NCBI GenBank assembly: GCA_029532415.1
Contig: JAQOTA010000052.1
Span: 992,001-1,056,000, forward strand
Direction of reading: 5' to 3'
Length of the DNA stretch: 64,000 nt
Source of the DNA: Marasmius tenuissimus
Taxonomy: Eukaryota; Basidiomycota; Agaricomycetes; Agaricales; Marasmiaceae
In this document: one piece after another, positions 10,580 to 22,149 of the stretch
How positions within the stretch are numbered: the first letter of the stretch is position 1
How the letters are laid out: each line of letters opens with the position of its first letter
Program-made: the position numbers and the translations under genes
The notes under the pieces: model-generated
Told to the model about the DNA's origin: nothing
The model's database searches: none
Seen by the model: only the letters and a program-made list of their open reading frames with translations

Positions 10580-13254
10580 ATGTCTACTTCGGCTGGAGAC
10601 AATATCGACGATATCGACTACTCTGATATCGAAGCAAAGTGACTGCCTTTACTTTTTTCCTCTCCGGGAATGTATCCTCAAACGCTTGCCTCTTCACCAG
10701 ATACCGCGTCGAGTACGATGATAGCTTCGACAACACCCTTCTCGTAGACGGAGTTCCGATCATTGACAAGGCGAAGCTAGAAAAGCTTCTGGCCAAAATT
10801 TGCAAGGAATTTTCGCGCAAAGGTGCACCAATTAAGCCAGATGATATCTTCATGCCTTGGGATGACTCGACTGGGAAAAGTAAAGGGTGAGTTTGGTCTC
10901 TGTCGTACAAAACCCTTGTGTGTTGAATTTGTATGAAAAAGCTACCTATTCGTCGATTTCCGCAACGCGGATGAAGCAAATCTCGCTCTCGCAGCCATGC
11001 ACGACCATCCTTTCGACTCTAGGCACACGTTCAAAGTCAACCGCTTTACCGACGTGGAAAAATACGCCCAGATCGACGAGACTTACATTGAGCCCGAGGA
11101 CGAGGAGTTTGTTCCCAAAGTGCGTCACTTGCAATTCACGGTCTACCCAGCTCATTCGATCACCTTTTTCATCAACAGGAACATCTGCGGTCGTGGTTGG
11201 CGGATCCCCAGGGCCGTGATCAGTATGTCATCTACCGTGGCGAAGAAGTCGAGATACATTGGCATGGAAAGCCGTCACAATGTGAACTTGCCCACAAGCC
11301 GGTAAGTTCGAGGATCCCAAAGTCAAAATCCCGATTTTTTCTCAGATCTCTTCTTCCACGATAGGGATGGGGAGGCTTTTTGTACGTCGCGTGGTCTCCC
11401 CTCGGGACTTTTATCGCCACGCTTCACAAGCAAGGTGTTCGTCTGTGGGGAGGCGATAGTTGGAGTCCCCAACAGCGGTTCGCCCACCCCTTCGTTAAGC
11501 TCATCGATTTCTCACCCTGCGAGCAATATATTGTCACCTGGTCGAACGAGCCTATAGTTGTACCTGAGGGTGCACAACAAGGTCCACAGTACTTCTCACC
11601 CGAAGATGAAGGGAACAACATCGCTGTCTGGGATATCAGGACCGGCCACCTCCTCCGTACTTTCTCTACGACCGCCGAAGAGCCCGCCCCGAATGGCATC
11701 AAAAGGCAGATGCAATGGCCTGCCCTCAAATGGAGTCCAGACGACAAGTTTGTCGGACGAGTCACTCCCGGCCAAATGATCAGTGTCTATGAATTACCCA
11801 GTATGGGGCTCCATGGGAAGAAGAGCCTGAAGATCGAAGGGGTGGTCGACTTTGAGTGGTGTCCATTCAGCGACAAAGATAGAGAGGCTTTCGAGAAGGC
11901 GGCGGCTGACGGTACCGGTAGCAAGGGTGGCAAGAAGGCTCCCGAAAACATGTTCGCATACTGGACACCCGAAGTAGCCAATCAACCCGCTCGAGTTACC
12001 CTACTCAGTTTCCCAAGCCGGACCATCCTTCGACAGAAAAATCTCTTCAATGTTTCCGAGGTACGTCTATCCGTCAGCTGCTAGGAATCTCACAGTAGAC
12101 CGTGGCTCTCTTTGCAGTGTAAAGTGTATTGGCAAAATCAAGGGGACTACCTTTGCGTCAAAGTCGACAGGCACACCAAGACGAAGAAATCGATATTCTG
12201 TAACTTGGAGATCTTCAGAGTTCGTGAGAAGGACTTCCCCGTTGAGGTCGTTGAATTGAAAGGTGATTTCCACGTCGCCGCGCGGTTTTTCTCTCATACT
12301 CAATCATTCCACAGATACGGTTACGGACTTTTCCTGGGAGCCCAAGGGAGAACGATTCGCTATCGTTTCTACCAGCGACCCGAACTTTGGGAATCCCGGT
12401 CCTGGAATCACGATCAAAACCGACGTCAGCTTCTATCAGCTAGACCATGGCAAAAATGACTTTAAGCTTCTCAGTACGTTCCATTGTGCTTCGCCGATGT
12501 GGGAAATGCCTCTGACCCGAGGCTTCGGATAGGGACTCTTCCTAACCGTACCAGTAACGCCATTCGCTGGTCCCCTCGCGGTCGCCATGTCGTCCTTGCC
12601 ACGGTCGGATCTTCGACCAAGTCGGAGCTCGAGTTCTGGGACCTCGACTTCAACCGTGAGGACGCCAGCAAAGGGGAGGGCCAGGTTGCAAAAGATGACT
12701 GGGGAAGCAGCATTCAACACCTCGGAACAGCCGATCATTACGGTGTGACAGACGTGGAATGGGATCCTAGTGGGCGCTATCTCGCGACTAGTGCGAGCGC
12801 GTGGACTCACACGGTAATGCCTCCATGCAATCTCTCGAGTTTCTCAGTGACGTTAATATAGCGTTTCTAGCTCGAAAACGGCTACGCCGTTTGGGATTTC
12901 CGCGGACAGGAGCTCATGAAGCAGATCCAAGACCGATTCAAACAGTTCATTTGGCGACCTCGCCCACGGACTCTCCTGACGAAGGAGCAACAGAAACAAA
13001 TACGCAAGAACCTGCGAGAGTACGGTCGCGCTTTCGACGAGGAAGACCAACGCGAGAGTGAGACTGTGAACACGGAGCAACTTGCTATGCGTCGCAGACT
13101 CGTCGATGAATGGAACGCCTGGCGTGCACGTTGCAAGAAGGATCTTGCCGATCAAGAACAGACCCAGGACCGGCAGTCAGAGGAGCACAAGGAAGAAATT
13201 GAGGTGTGGGTGGAAGAAGAGATTGAGATGATAGAAGAGGAAGTTGCCGAGTGA
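10580..13254 (+). CDS. PRT1: Eukaryotic translation initiation factor 3 subunit B (eIF3b/Prt1)
   Basis: Nine exons: 10580..10638, 10701..10886, 10942..11119, 11179..11301, 11365..12060, 12118..12262, 12315..12473, 12533..12813, 12871..13254; 736 residues (yeast Prt1 is 763). An N-terminal RNA-recognition motif spans roughly residues 20-110, with [19 protein letters not shown] carrying the RNP1-like strand. A WD-type beta-propeller follows ([44 protein letters not shown]). The C-terminus is the acidic helical tail that binds eIF3i and eIF3g. eIF3b is the scaffold of eIF3 and is needed for 43S assembly and scanning. Phase closes at every junction. With the DHX29-like helicase near 58-63 kb, the window holds two proteins that act on the scanning 40S subunit. 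Confidence 0.96.
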
Positions 13255-13810
13255 GATATGTTCATGTTACTGTCACTGTACCATTTTTTGGCTGTCTGAT
13301 CTGGTGTGAAAAATTGACTCGCGTCGGATTGCTCTCACAGAGTCATTGGAGCGTGTAAACATCAACACCTAAATCCACTCTTTTCGAGAAATAAGGCCCA
13401 CGATGACCACAAATGGTTTGTCTTGCCCTGGGAACCGTGTGTCCGTTGACACGCGAGTATGGTCCTCGGGGTGATGCTGCCTGATACCGATATTGAAAAG
13501 ACTGGAAAGTGATGACTGTGTTGAATAGGAGCACGCATGTTCGTGTCTATTGTATAGAAAAGTTCTCATCAAAGTCTGTTTTGAAGGACGACGTAGGGAG
13601 ATGTGCTGTAGCTTGTCGGACGAAATACCCAAGCTTTTAGGAACATAGTACCGGTTTAGTGGCGTGGGTAAACGGTCCAGCCCCAAGAGTCTAAAACGGT
13701 TCGGCCGGTACCGACTAATTCCGATGCGGATTATCTTATCAGCTCATCTCTCTTTCTCTCCCACTTGTATTAAAACCTTCGCCCTCTGTTCCCTCCATCG
13801 GGTTTCTCCC
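13255..13810. other. Intergenic: eIF3b 3' end and hapX promoter
   Basis: 556 bp without a gene. The only motif I would single out is the tandem GATA sequence at 13731..13742, described separately. An ATTGG (CCAAT on the minus strand) occurs at about 13343..13347, about 465 bp from the hapX start codon. Confidence 0.5.
13731..13742 (-). promoter_or_regulatory. Tandem GATA motifs upstream of hapX
   Basis: The plus strand reads TTATCTTATCAG; on the minus strand this is CTGATAAGATAA, two GATA cores four bases apart. It ends 68 bp before the hapX ATG. Iron-sensing GATA repressors (SreA/Sre1 type) recognise HGATAR-type sites, and in ascomycetes they repress hapX when iron is replete. Assigning this site to such a factor is inference. 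Confidence 0.4.
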
Positions 13811-15500
13811 ATGGCCTCCCTTGCAATGCCATCCAATCCTACTCCTTTGCTTGCAGTTCCTACCAAGGAATGGGTCATTCAACCAAAACCCAAGCCAGGC
13901 AGAAAGCCCAAGAAGGATCCTAATCTCACCACTGTCGACGACGTAAGTGACTGCCAATTCTTTCTCAGAGGCGTGAGCTCATTTCATTTCCTCTCTGTAG
14001 CCGGACGGCAAGGGTCGCAGGGTGCAGAACAGGTTAGTGGTACATATTTCTATGTTACGATTCCAGTGAGACTAACATGTCGATAGGGCTGCGCAGCGCG
14101 CCTTCCGCGAGAGGAAGCAGTCCCAGCTTGCAGAGTTGCAAGCGAGAGTTCAATCATATGAACAGGGAGAAATAGAACGAAACGTCGCGCTCCAGAACAT
14201 CGCTAAACGTCTCAAGGAAGAGAACGAACTCCTTCGACGGGAGAACGTCCTCCTCAAGGAGACTATGTCCAGGATGGAAACAGAACACCAAATCACGTTG
14301 GACAACGAAAGGAAAAGATGGAGGGAGAACCCCTCGATCGTGACCTCCTCGCTTTCCTCGTCTAGGAAGCGTCCTCGCATCGATGACAGCTCGCAGGACG
14401 CGATCACTCTTTCCCATATACCCGCCTTCTCTTCCGAATCTCCTCCCTCCATGGCCTCATCCCCGGAGTCTTGCCAGTCTCCTTTCTCTCCTATGGCTCT
14501 AGATACGCCCCAGCAACCACAGGTACCTCTCAACAACCTCATAAACCTTTCCCTGCCCGCAAAGTTGGACTCTTTCTCTGGATCCAACTCTATTATCCCA
14601 GCCTTCGCTGGTTGCGGACTCTGTAGCGAAGGGACATCCTGTGTGTGTCGCGATGCCCTTGAGAATCCCATGACAGTGGCTTCTCCACCTACCACACTCA
14701 AGATCGAGGCATTTGAGGCCCCACACCCGCCCACCATCATTCGTATAGGCTCTCCGGCGCCTACTACTATCCTAGACAATCTTCCGGAATACAAACCACC
14801 CGTCCCCCTTCGACGTCGTAACAACACGTCTGGGTCCAACCTCATATTTCCCGTCACGCCTGTCCCTTCGAGTCAGAAGCCCACTTGCTCAGGGGACCCC
14901 GCAAATTGTCTTGCCTGTGCGGACGATTCCTTCGGCAAAGCATTCTGTGCTGCGCTCGGTAAATCAGTTGCGGCTCAGTCCTCCGTTGATTCGGAGTCTT
15001 CCTGTTCTAATTGTCCCTGTGGACCACACAATTTCGGGGTAAATCCCGCAGTCGTCAGCCTCACCAGTTCTCCTCAGTCACTTTCACCCGTCTCCACCCC
15101 TCCCCCGGAATGCGAGGGAAATGCCGACACAATACCGACGGACGATGCCTGGAGACAGCTCAAGGCACATCCAAATGTCGCATTTGCGGATTTGGCTCTC
15201 TTGGCAGATGTCGTTGCGCGACGGTCCAAATGCACAGGCCCTCGAGTGGTTATCTCTCCTGCTCCAGGCACCGTGACCCCTGAGCGGGTAGCCTCTCCAG
15301 CCAACGGTGACTCACAAGCCGTTCTCTTGACGGACCCTCACGCCCAGTATCACAAAAACGAGCGGGCTCGGAGTACCTCGTCCCCACCGCAGCTTGTACC
15401 CCAAGAAATACTGCTCAAGTGTGGTCAAGAGAGGGTTCGGGAGGTCCAAACTGCTGGTGTGCGGGATGCACTACGTCTCCTCGATGCAAAATTCTCATAG
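13811..15500 (+). CDS. hapX: bZIP iron regulator HapX
   Basis: Exons 13811..13942, 14001..14032 (32 nt) and 14087..15500 give 525 residues. Residues 19-36 (KEWVIQPKPKPGRKPKKD) match the HapX/Hap4-type segment that contacts the CCAAT-binding complex. A bZIP basic region follows at about 50-65 (NRAAQRAFRERK), then a leucine zipper to about residue 120. The rest is Ser/Pro-rich with three cysteine clusters: CGLCSEGTSCVC (231-242), CSGDPANCLACADDSFGKAFC-type (322-342; first half CSGDPANCLAC) and CSNCPC (361-366). Such clusters in HapX sense iron status through Fe-S binding. HapX proteins repress iron-consuming pathways in iron starvation and aid detoxification in excess. Zipper, CBC motif and cysteine clusters together make the call firm; that this protein works as in Aspergillus or Cryptococcus is inference. 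Confidence 0.88.
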
Positions 15501-15597
15501 CGCGCGAGCTTGCGGTTTCATCTCCTTATCACCCTACTCTTTTCCTCGCATTCATACAAGCATCTCAATCAATCATGTAGCCAGTAATTACAGTGCA

Positions 15598-18084
15598 TTA
15601 CCCAATCTTATAGTGTTCTTTATTAGTGATCCTATCTGTACATCCCTCTTGTCCTACAGTAAACCGTTGCCACGCCTTCGAAAGTTTGACAATCTCGCGG
15701 CCAAGCTCTTGTCGCTCGAGTTTCGAAAGCGCCCGCCGTGGCATTTTGCGATCCTGAGGCCGCCTCGCACGAAACTCTGTAGCAAGCTGTTTTAGCGAGA
15801 CTGAGCGTAAGGCTTCAGGAAACGGTTCAATGTAGTTCCACATCGATATCAACGTTCGCCTAGCCATGGCGTAAGCCCCCACAGCAAAAAACGCGCTGGA
15901 GAGAGCGTCGATAGAAGCGACGTCAGGTCGAACACCCTCGGCGACCATCCTCTGGAACGTCCGAACAGCTTGGTCGGGATTCCCCAGCCGGGCATATCCC
16001 GTTATCAGAATAGTGAACATGACCACGTTCACTTCGATTCCGATGTCCACCGCCGACTTCATCAATTCCATCGCGCCCGCTAGATCTCCAGTCCGCGTGC
16101 AGCCTTCCAGGAGGGCAGCGAAATGATACTCGGTCGGCTGGTGTCCACGGGTAAGTAGCATTTGGAAAGCACCCTCGGCGCCTTCTAAATCCACTTTGAC
16201 ACCAGCCTCTTGCATCATACGCAGTCCTAGAACAACACTGTCAGACTTGACGTTCCTTCGCGCCAGATTTTCTAGCATGGAGTGTAGCGCCTTCCGATCG
16301 TTCGAACGTAAGGGCACAAAGCCCGCCGCGGGCTCAAGACGATCCGGGCCTGATGGCGGCGGAATTGGAAGGGTTTCAAGGGGTTCAGATTCTTTGGGAC
16401 GTCTCGTTCTGCTGAACTTGGCGGCGTTGGAGTCCCAACCAGACCCAAACGTAAGGAAACGTTCATGACGGATGATGGAATTAAGAATGGGATGCAGGTG
16501 TCGAACCGTCGGCTGGATATGTAGATTGGAAGAGCAGAACTTGAGTAAAAGCGCCATGAGTTGCTTCGGCCGGCACCCCTTTCTTGCCAGATGAGCAATT
16601 ATGATTTCGACGGTGCTTGCATTGGGGAGGATTTTGTTAGCGTGCATGATCTGGATGACACCCTCGACACCCTTCAAACTACATGTCGGCATTAACCCCC
16701 TCATCAGTGCATTCAAGATCCGGGTCGTGGGTTGGACGCCGGGACTGAGCGGAGGTAAGGGCAGGGCTTCGTCCAGCGTGAAAGGGGCGAAGGACTTCCA
16801 CGGAAATTCGTGGGGGTCGCAGATGTCTGCGACCAACTTAACCGCTGTGGAGCCTTGTCCCGCGGCAAAGAAGAGATGGATTAGGGATGTAAAGGTCTCT
16901 CCAGAAGCAGGGACATCAGCGGATATCATGGAGTTCAGGATATCAAAGGCCTGAGAGTGAGCACCAATCGAGGTTAAATGATTAATGAAAATCGAGTAGG
17001 TTTCGGCGTTAGGGATAACGGGGTTTGGCAGAGGATACCGTGCAAGGAGAGTGTTGTCGCCGTCGCGAGGGATGGAAGTAACCCCAGAGACAATCCTGGT
17101 AATGGGTTCGACGGCAATAGGGTGATAGAAAGATAGGATCTGCAATGAACCCGTAACGTTGTGTGCATCCAAACAAAGTTGGATAAGAGAGTTGAGAGCC
17201 ACTGTCGCTGTTCTCTGGTTCAGAGCTGGGAGTGACTCGAAAATTCGGGCCTGCATTTGAGGATTGAATCCAAAGGCTCTGTAGTACCTGGCTATTATGG
17301 CATGTGTCTGGTCGTCTGCTGGAACGCCACCATCTTCCATGGTACGAAGTAGCTCCTTTGCGCCTGCTAGATCGTGGTTGCGTATGCGCCCCGATATGAG
17401 AAGATGGAAGGTGCGTCTGTTGGGTCTGACTTGGTTTACGTGAAATTCTTCTAATATGGGTTGGAGGATGTCGTGTCTTTCCAGTTCCAATAGCGAACGA
17501 ACTCGCCAATTCATGAGACGTAGCGTCGTCCTTCCGGTGAAGATCTTCCCCAGAGCAACCGCATCCAGTACAAGACCCCAGCGCTCCGCAATTGAGAGCG
17601 CATGAGCCACGCATTCGTATGTAGATTGCTTGTGTCTGCAACCAAGCGCATTCGCCAATTGTATGACGGTATTGGCGTGTTTGGGAACGGGGCCATGGGC
17701 CATGGCTTCGGCGAGCTTTCGTACCTCGCCCGGTTCTAAAAGAGGCCTCGAGAGAGCCGGAGAAGCGCGTATTTCTGCCAAGGCTTGTTCTTCGTCCGGT
17801 GCATTGGAGAGCAATGTGAACAAAAGGTCGGCGGGTAGATCTGGATGCTGCATGGGTGTTCTTTTTATCTTCGACGTCAGAGAGTGCGTGCCGGGAGGTT
17901 GAATTCCGGGCGCATGAAGCCTGTTTCGATCCAAATGAGAAGTAGTGGCTGTCGTGGGTAGACATCGACGAGAACTTGGGCATGAATTTGGCGCAGGAAG
18001 TCTGGGGAAGTGTGAAGGGAAACTGAATGCCAAAATGAACTGTTCGAGTTGCTGCCTTGGACCCAAATTAGCTCTCCTCAGCAT
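15598..18084 (-). CDS. Pentatricopeptide-repeat (PPR) protein, probably mitochondrial
   Basis: A single-exon reading frame of 828 codons, unusual among the intron-rich neighbours. The N-terminus is rich in Arg, Ser, Ala and Pro and nearly free of acids, as in a mitochondrial presequence. Repeated helical pairs of about 35 residues carry PPR spacing, for example VRPNRRTFHLLISGRIRNHD, VVMFTILITGYARLGNPDQA and VRPDVASIDALSSAFFAVGA. Fungal PPR proteins bind mitochondrial transcripts and act in stability, processing or translation. I cannot assign a specific yeast orthologue. The stop faces hapX tail to tail, 97 bp away. The ATG at 18084 is the first in frame. Confidence 0.85.
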   Translation of the reverse strand: MLRRANLGPRQQLEQFILAFSFPSHFPRLPAPNSCPSSRRCLPTTATTSHLDRNRLHAPGIQPPGTHSLTSKIKRTPMQHPDLPADLLFTLLSNAPDEEQALAEIRASPALSRPLLEPGEVRKLAEAMAHGPVPKHANTVIQLANALGCRHKQSTYECVAHALSIAERWGLVLDAVALGKIFTGRTTLRLMNWRVRSLLELERHDILQPILEEFHVNQVRPNRRTFHLLISGRIRNHDLAGAKELLRTMEDGGVPADDQTHAIIARYYRAFGFNPQMQARIFESLPALNQRTATVALNSLIQLCLDAHNVTGSLQILSFYHPIAVEPITRIVSGVTSIPRDGDNTLLARYPLPNPVIPNAETYSIFINHLTSIGAHSQAFDILNSMISADVPASGETFTSLIHLFFAAGQGSTAVKLVADICDPHEFPWKSFAPFTLDEALPLPPLSPGVQPTTRILNALMRGLMPTCSLKGVEGVIQIMHANKILPNASTVEIIIAHLARKGCRPKQLMALLLKFCSSNLHIQPTVRHLHPILNSIIRHERFLTFGSGWDSNAAKFSRTRRPKESEPLETLPIPPPSGPDRLEPAAGFVPLRSNDRKALHSMLENLARRNVKSDSVVLGLRMMQEAGVKVDLEGAEGAFQMLLTRGHQPTEYHFAALLEGCTRTGDLAGAMELMKSAVDIGIEVNVVMFTILITGYARLGNPDQAVRTFQRMVAEGVRPDVASIDALSSAFFAVGAYAMARRTLISMWNYIEPFPEALRSVSLKQLATEFRARRPQDRKMPRRALSKLERQELGREIVKLSKAWQRFTVGQEGCTDRITNKEHYKIG

Positions 18085-19962
18085 GGACAGACTCTACGGT
18101 CGCCACGAATGGAATGCGACCTATACGGGTGAGTCAGGAACTCGCGACGAAATGTTTGGAAGAGACTTACTACCCGTAGAATGAGCGAATTAAAAGTGAA
18201 CTATGCAAAGTTCATTACTCGCAGCCCTTGGAGAATTGGCAAGACTTCCGCCGTATCCAGTAGCGAGTAGTAATGGGTCCGCGTCGTCCAACACAGCGTA
18301 GAGGAAGCTCGAGCAGGCCGCGGACCGGGACACCTGGAAAAACTGGGTCACGCACGTGATCAAGCAATCCTCCCACGACGCGCGCCGATGGGCCTGGCCT
18401 AGCTCAGAGTCACTTCGCCTTTGTCGCGTAATGAGCACGTATTCTGCAGCGGAGTGCGCAATGCACATTGACCTTTGAGCGAATGGAATATGGAGATTAT
18501 TTAGGGCCCATCGAATCCACGCTTCAAAGCTGGTTCCACGATGGAACTCAATTGACTGAGGCCGAGACTTTAGCGCTTTAGCGTGCTGTCACTGCTGTTC
18601 TCCTTAGTTCCCTCGGCTGCAATGGTCCTCTAGGCCGTAGCGTTCCGTCTGACCTAGCAGAAAAGACTACTATTGTGAGGTAGTTACAATTACTGACTGG
18701 GAATAGGTCCCGTTTATCCGGTCGCTCGGAGGAAGAACAGAAGTAAGCTAGAACAGTCAACTAAGGTATTTAGAAGCCATCGTACCTGAAGCCTTGAGTG
18801 CAATTATTGGCGTCATGGAGGACTCAATACGCGCCTGAGTTGTGAAACATCCGATTAGGAGCTACAAACGGCTGGGCAGTGAATGCCTAGGATGAAGACC
18901 AGAAAATTCCACCGACACCCACTACTATACGGCACCTTGAGATCCTACCTGACATGTTCTTTTCCTTCCGTGAACTATTTCAACAAAGGGTTGGACTCTT
19001 CAAGTGACCAGGGCCGTAAAGGTAGAGGGGTCTCAAGTTGCTTAAATGATTGACGATGCAAAGGAACACGGTCTGTGGAAGGTTGCTTCGTTGACAGGAC
19101 TTTCCATCGAGATAGAAGTAGCTAACACAGATGGGTCCAGGGCAGCGAAAGACCTTTGGGGCCTGCGATTCCGGAAGGCCTCGAGCACGCTGTCGCTGTC
19201 GGAGTCGGGTGATTGGGAGCGAAATTTTAGCGTGGCCGGTTGGGCATTAGTTGAATTCGAGCATGGAGATTTTTTAGCCTTTGAGTGCTTTGAGACGGAA
19301 GGGGAAGAGGCACAGCAGTCAGGCGCTAACTAGTGTTGGCGATATCGAGTTCTCCAACAACTGAATGTTGATGGAATGTTTACCAGTGCAGTTATACAGT
19401 TTAGCGACCGTTGCTGGGGGCGGGGTTTAGCCTAGATGATTCACGGTCAGCCCAAGTCCGTGGAAAGGCAAAAACGAACTGCAAGTGTCATTGATTGATT
19501 TGTTGTCGACGCTTCATTGAAGTCCGGATAGAAAACAGAAGCGTGAGAAATGATAAGTCACACAAATGATGATGATGAGTCACACTCAACTTCGTTGCGT
19601 TTACCGGATATGAGCCACTGTCCGCAGCCCCGTTCGGAGCGGCGATCTCTCAGAAGAAGAAAACGCGTCCCAGAACGTTACTTGCGGGTTATGAACATTT
19701 TCTCGGCCCTTCGAACCTTCCGGCTGTCTGAATCATCCTTTCAAATCTGTTCCTAGCGGACTTTCGCCGTCCATTCTATCCTCGATATGGCTTGCATGAG
19801 TCCCTACTACCATCCCGTTTCGCATCTCTTTGAATAGCCACTCACGTTTTAACGACATCGTAGCCAATCTTCGATGCGATCTTTTTTTTTCTTGGGTACC
19901 GCCTATTTATAAAGGTCCGTCTTGAATTTGCTATCCTCTAGTAGATCCCAACCCACTTCACG
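18085..19962. other. Gene-poor region between PPR gene and AMP-binding enzyme gene
   Basis: About 1.9 kb without a supportable gene. A 95-codon frame at 19046..19333 on the plus strand (ending ETEGEEAQQSGAN) has no recognisable motif, splice context or neighbour to support it. I saw no tRNA box A/B pair or repeat. The final 100 bp hold a CCAAT box and TATA box for the next gene. Confidence 0.5.
19864..19913 (+). promoter_or_regulatory. CCAAT box and TATA box of the AMP-binding enzyme gene
   Basis: CCAAT at 19864..19868 and TATTTATAAA at 19904..19913 lie 95 and 50 bp before the ATG at 19963. It is one of the few clear TATA elements I see in this window and suggests a regulated rather than housekeeping promoter. 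Confidence 0.5.
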
Positions 19963-21853
19963 ATGCTCAGAACTCACCTCACCGCTCTCGAGTCGACCGC
20001 TTCGAAATTTCCTTCTTCTTCCGTCTTCAAGACGCCTATATTAGATGCCAACAGTACGTTGGTCGACTGGAACACGGTTACTTATAGCCAATTCCATAAC
20101 GATGTCTTGCTACATTCGCGACATTGGGCCAAGGTTCTCAAAGCCGACCGGATTCCTCAACGATCCATCGTGGGACTGTGGTAGGCCTCTGTCCTCCATA
20201 TGATCCCGCACACACTCTCACGTTGATCCCTTCAGGATTGGAGGCTACACCTACCAGGACGTGGTTCACATCTACGGACTCTCTAGAGCAGGCTACATTC
20301 CTCAGCTATTCAGCCTCCGGCTCCCAAACCCCGACGTGATTTACGAGCTCCTTCAGAAGGCTCAGGCCAAGGCTCTGGTTTGCGATCCTGCCTTCCATTC
20401 CGTGCTGCAGGACTCGTCGTTGCCGGTTCACCTTGCTCTGCCAGCATCAGAAATTGATTTGTCGTCAGAGCCTCTGCCTGATGTCCCCGTCCCGGATAAC
20501 GACGACATCGCGTTTTTGTTCCACACAAGCGGATCAACATCAGGGAGTCCAAAGCTCGTCCCGTGTAGCTATCGGTGGCTGGACGCCACCTTGGTAAAGT
20601 CCAGTCAAGTTGCTTTACCACGAGATCTTTCTCGCCAAGATGTTGTTACCTGGATGTGAGATACTTTCATTACCAAGCTCTTTACTTCACAATCTAACCG
20701 CCTGACGATACTTACAGGGGAAGCATGTGTCATATCGGGCAAACATTCAGTACGTTCTGGTTGTCAAGTGGTCAATCTTCCTCATCTTATTCTTCTCCAA
20801 CAGTGCTCATGGGATCTTTGCAACATGCGTCCTGTGTCATCCAACCCACGACTATCTCTTTCTCCTCGGAAGAGTTGATGAACATGATCTGTCGATGTGG
20901 ATTGAACAGGTTAAACCAGTTTGCTGCATTTCTCGCAATGCAGTTACGCTCGTCCCGCAATAATCCGGAGCTGCTTTCGATGCTGGCCAATCTGGATGAG
21001 GTCCTTTATAGTGGAATGCCTCTTCCGCGAGAGGAGCAAGAGTGGGCTCTTCGAAACAACATAAGATTGAGGGTAAGTGGTCGTTTTGGCTCCGGACCTG
21101 ATGTTGTCTCACTGACACATTTTAAACCTAGAATTTGTTCGGGAGTACTGAGTGTGGAGCAACTCTCATCTCCGTGGGTGACAGCGGTCCCGATGCAAAC
21201 TTCCTTCGCGCTTTGGAAGGCGTAGCCTATAGGTTCGAGCCTGTTCGGGGAACCGAATCTGAAGGTGTCCATCAATCTACGGGTCGCATGGTCGAGTTCA
21301 TCGTCAGTGGCGAGTCAGGCGACTGCCCCCACTTATCCTTACGAGGCAACGACGGTGACTTTCATACTGGGGACCTGTTCCAAGAGATAGAACCTGGGCG
21401 GTATGTGTTCCGTGGCCGCGACGACGACTGGATCAAATCCGAGAACAGTCTCAGGTGTGATACAAAGTAAGTTTCCCAGGCACCATCCAGGTTTGGCTAC
21501 AACCATCTGACCCATCGCCACCTCTTAGAGCAATCGAAGACAATGTTCGCGCTATGTGCGGCAATCTCATTGCCGAATGCATCGTTGTGGGCACTGGTAG
21601 ACCGTCGCCAGTGCTCTTTGTCGAACCCGCGACTGAGATAGATCACGACAAGTTGAAGAAAGATATCATCAGGAAGACGCGATTGTTTCATTCTAGAAGA
21701 TATCTTCATGAACGCATCACCACTGCCAAAATGATTGTCGTCGTTCCTCGTAATACTCTGCCTCGAACTGCCACCAAGGGGAATGTCAGGCGCAAGGCGG
21801 TCGAAGAGACCTACAAAGCTGAGTTAGATCACATCTACGGGCTGGTCCAATGA
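19963..21853 (+). CDS. Stand-alone AMP-dependent synthetase / NRPS-like adenylating enzyme
   Basis: Exons 19963..20180, 20236..20655, 20718..20749, 20804..21072, 21132..21466, 21529..21853; 532 residues. The ANL-superfamily motifs are present in order: HTSGSTSGSPK (about 169-179, phosphate-binding core A3), FGSTECGA (A5), FHTGDLFQEIEPGRYVFRGR (A7/A8 region), IKSENSL, IEDNV and a C-terminal PRTATKGNVRRKA carrying the A10-type lysine. The protein activates a carboxylic acid as its adenylate. There is no carrier (PCP/ACP), thioesterase or reductase domain after it: the stop codon follows the A10 segment by about 20 residues. It could be an acyl-CoA ligase or a free-standing A domain; the substrate cannot be read. 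The neighbours are unrelated, so no cluster is evident. Confidence 0.8.
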
Positions 21854-22149
21854 AGTGGTGCGCGAAGCCGGCTCCTCTCAATCACTACATATCTATTCGA
21901 TTCCCTTGTCCTCCCTCATTTATAACTTATTTACCGCCACGACATTAGACTTGCAATTATTTTAGTGTAGCCACACCATTTATTCATCCTTTCATCCCTT
22001 TATGATGTATCGACTAGTTCTTCGTTTTCTCCCTGCTATGTATTACTACAACCTGTTTCGTTGATTCCGCAATCATATACTTGGATAGCCCTTAACCAAA
22101 GACCCTACTGATCTGTGTCAACGCTTATTCAAGCACCCAAAAATGTGTA

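Noticed and set aside
19046..19333. 95-codon plus-strand frame before the AMP-binding enzyme
   Set aside because: Isolated, no family resemblance and no splice or promoter signal; left as intergenic.
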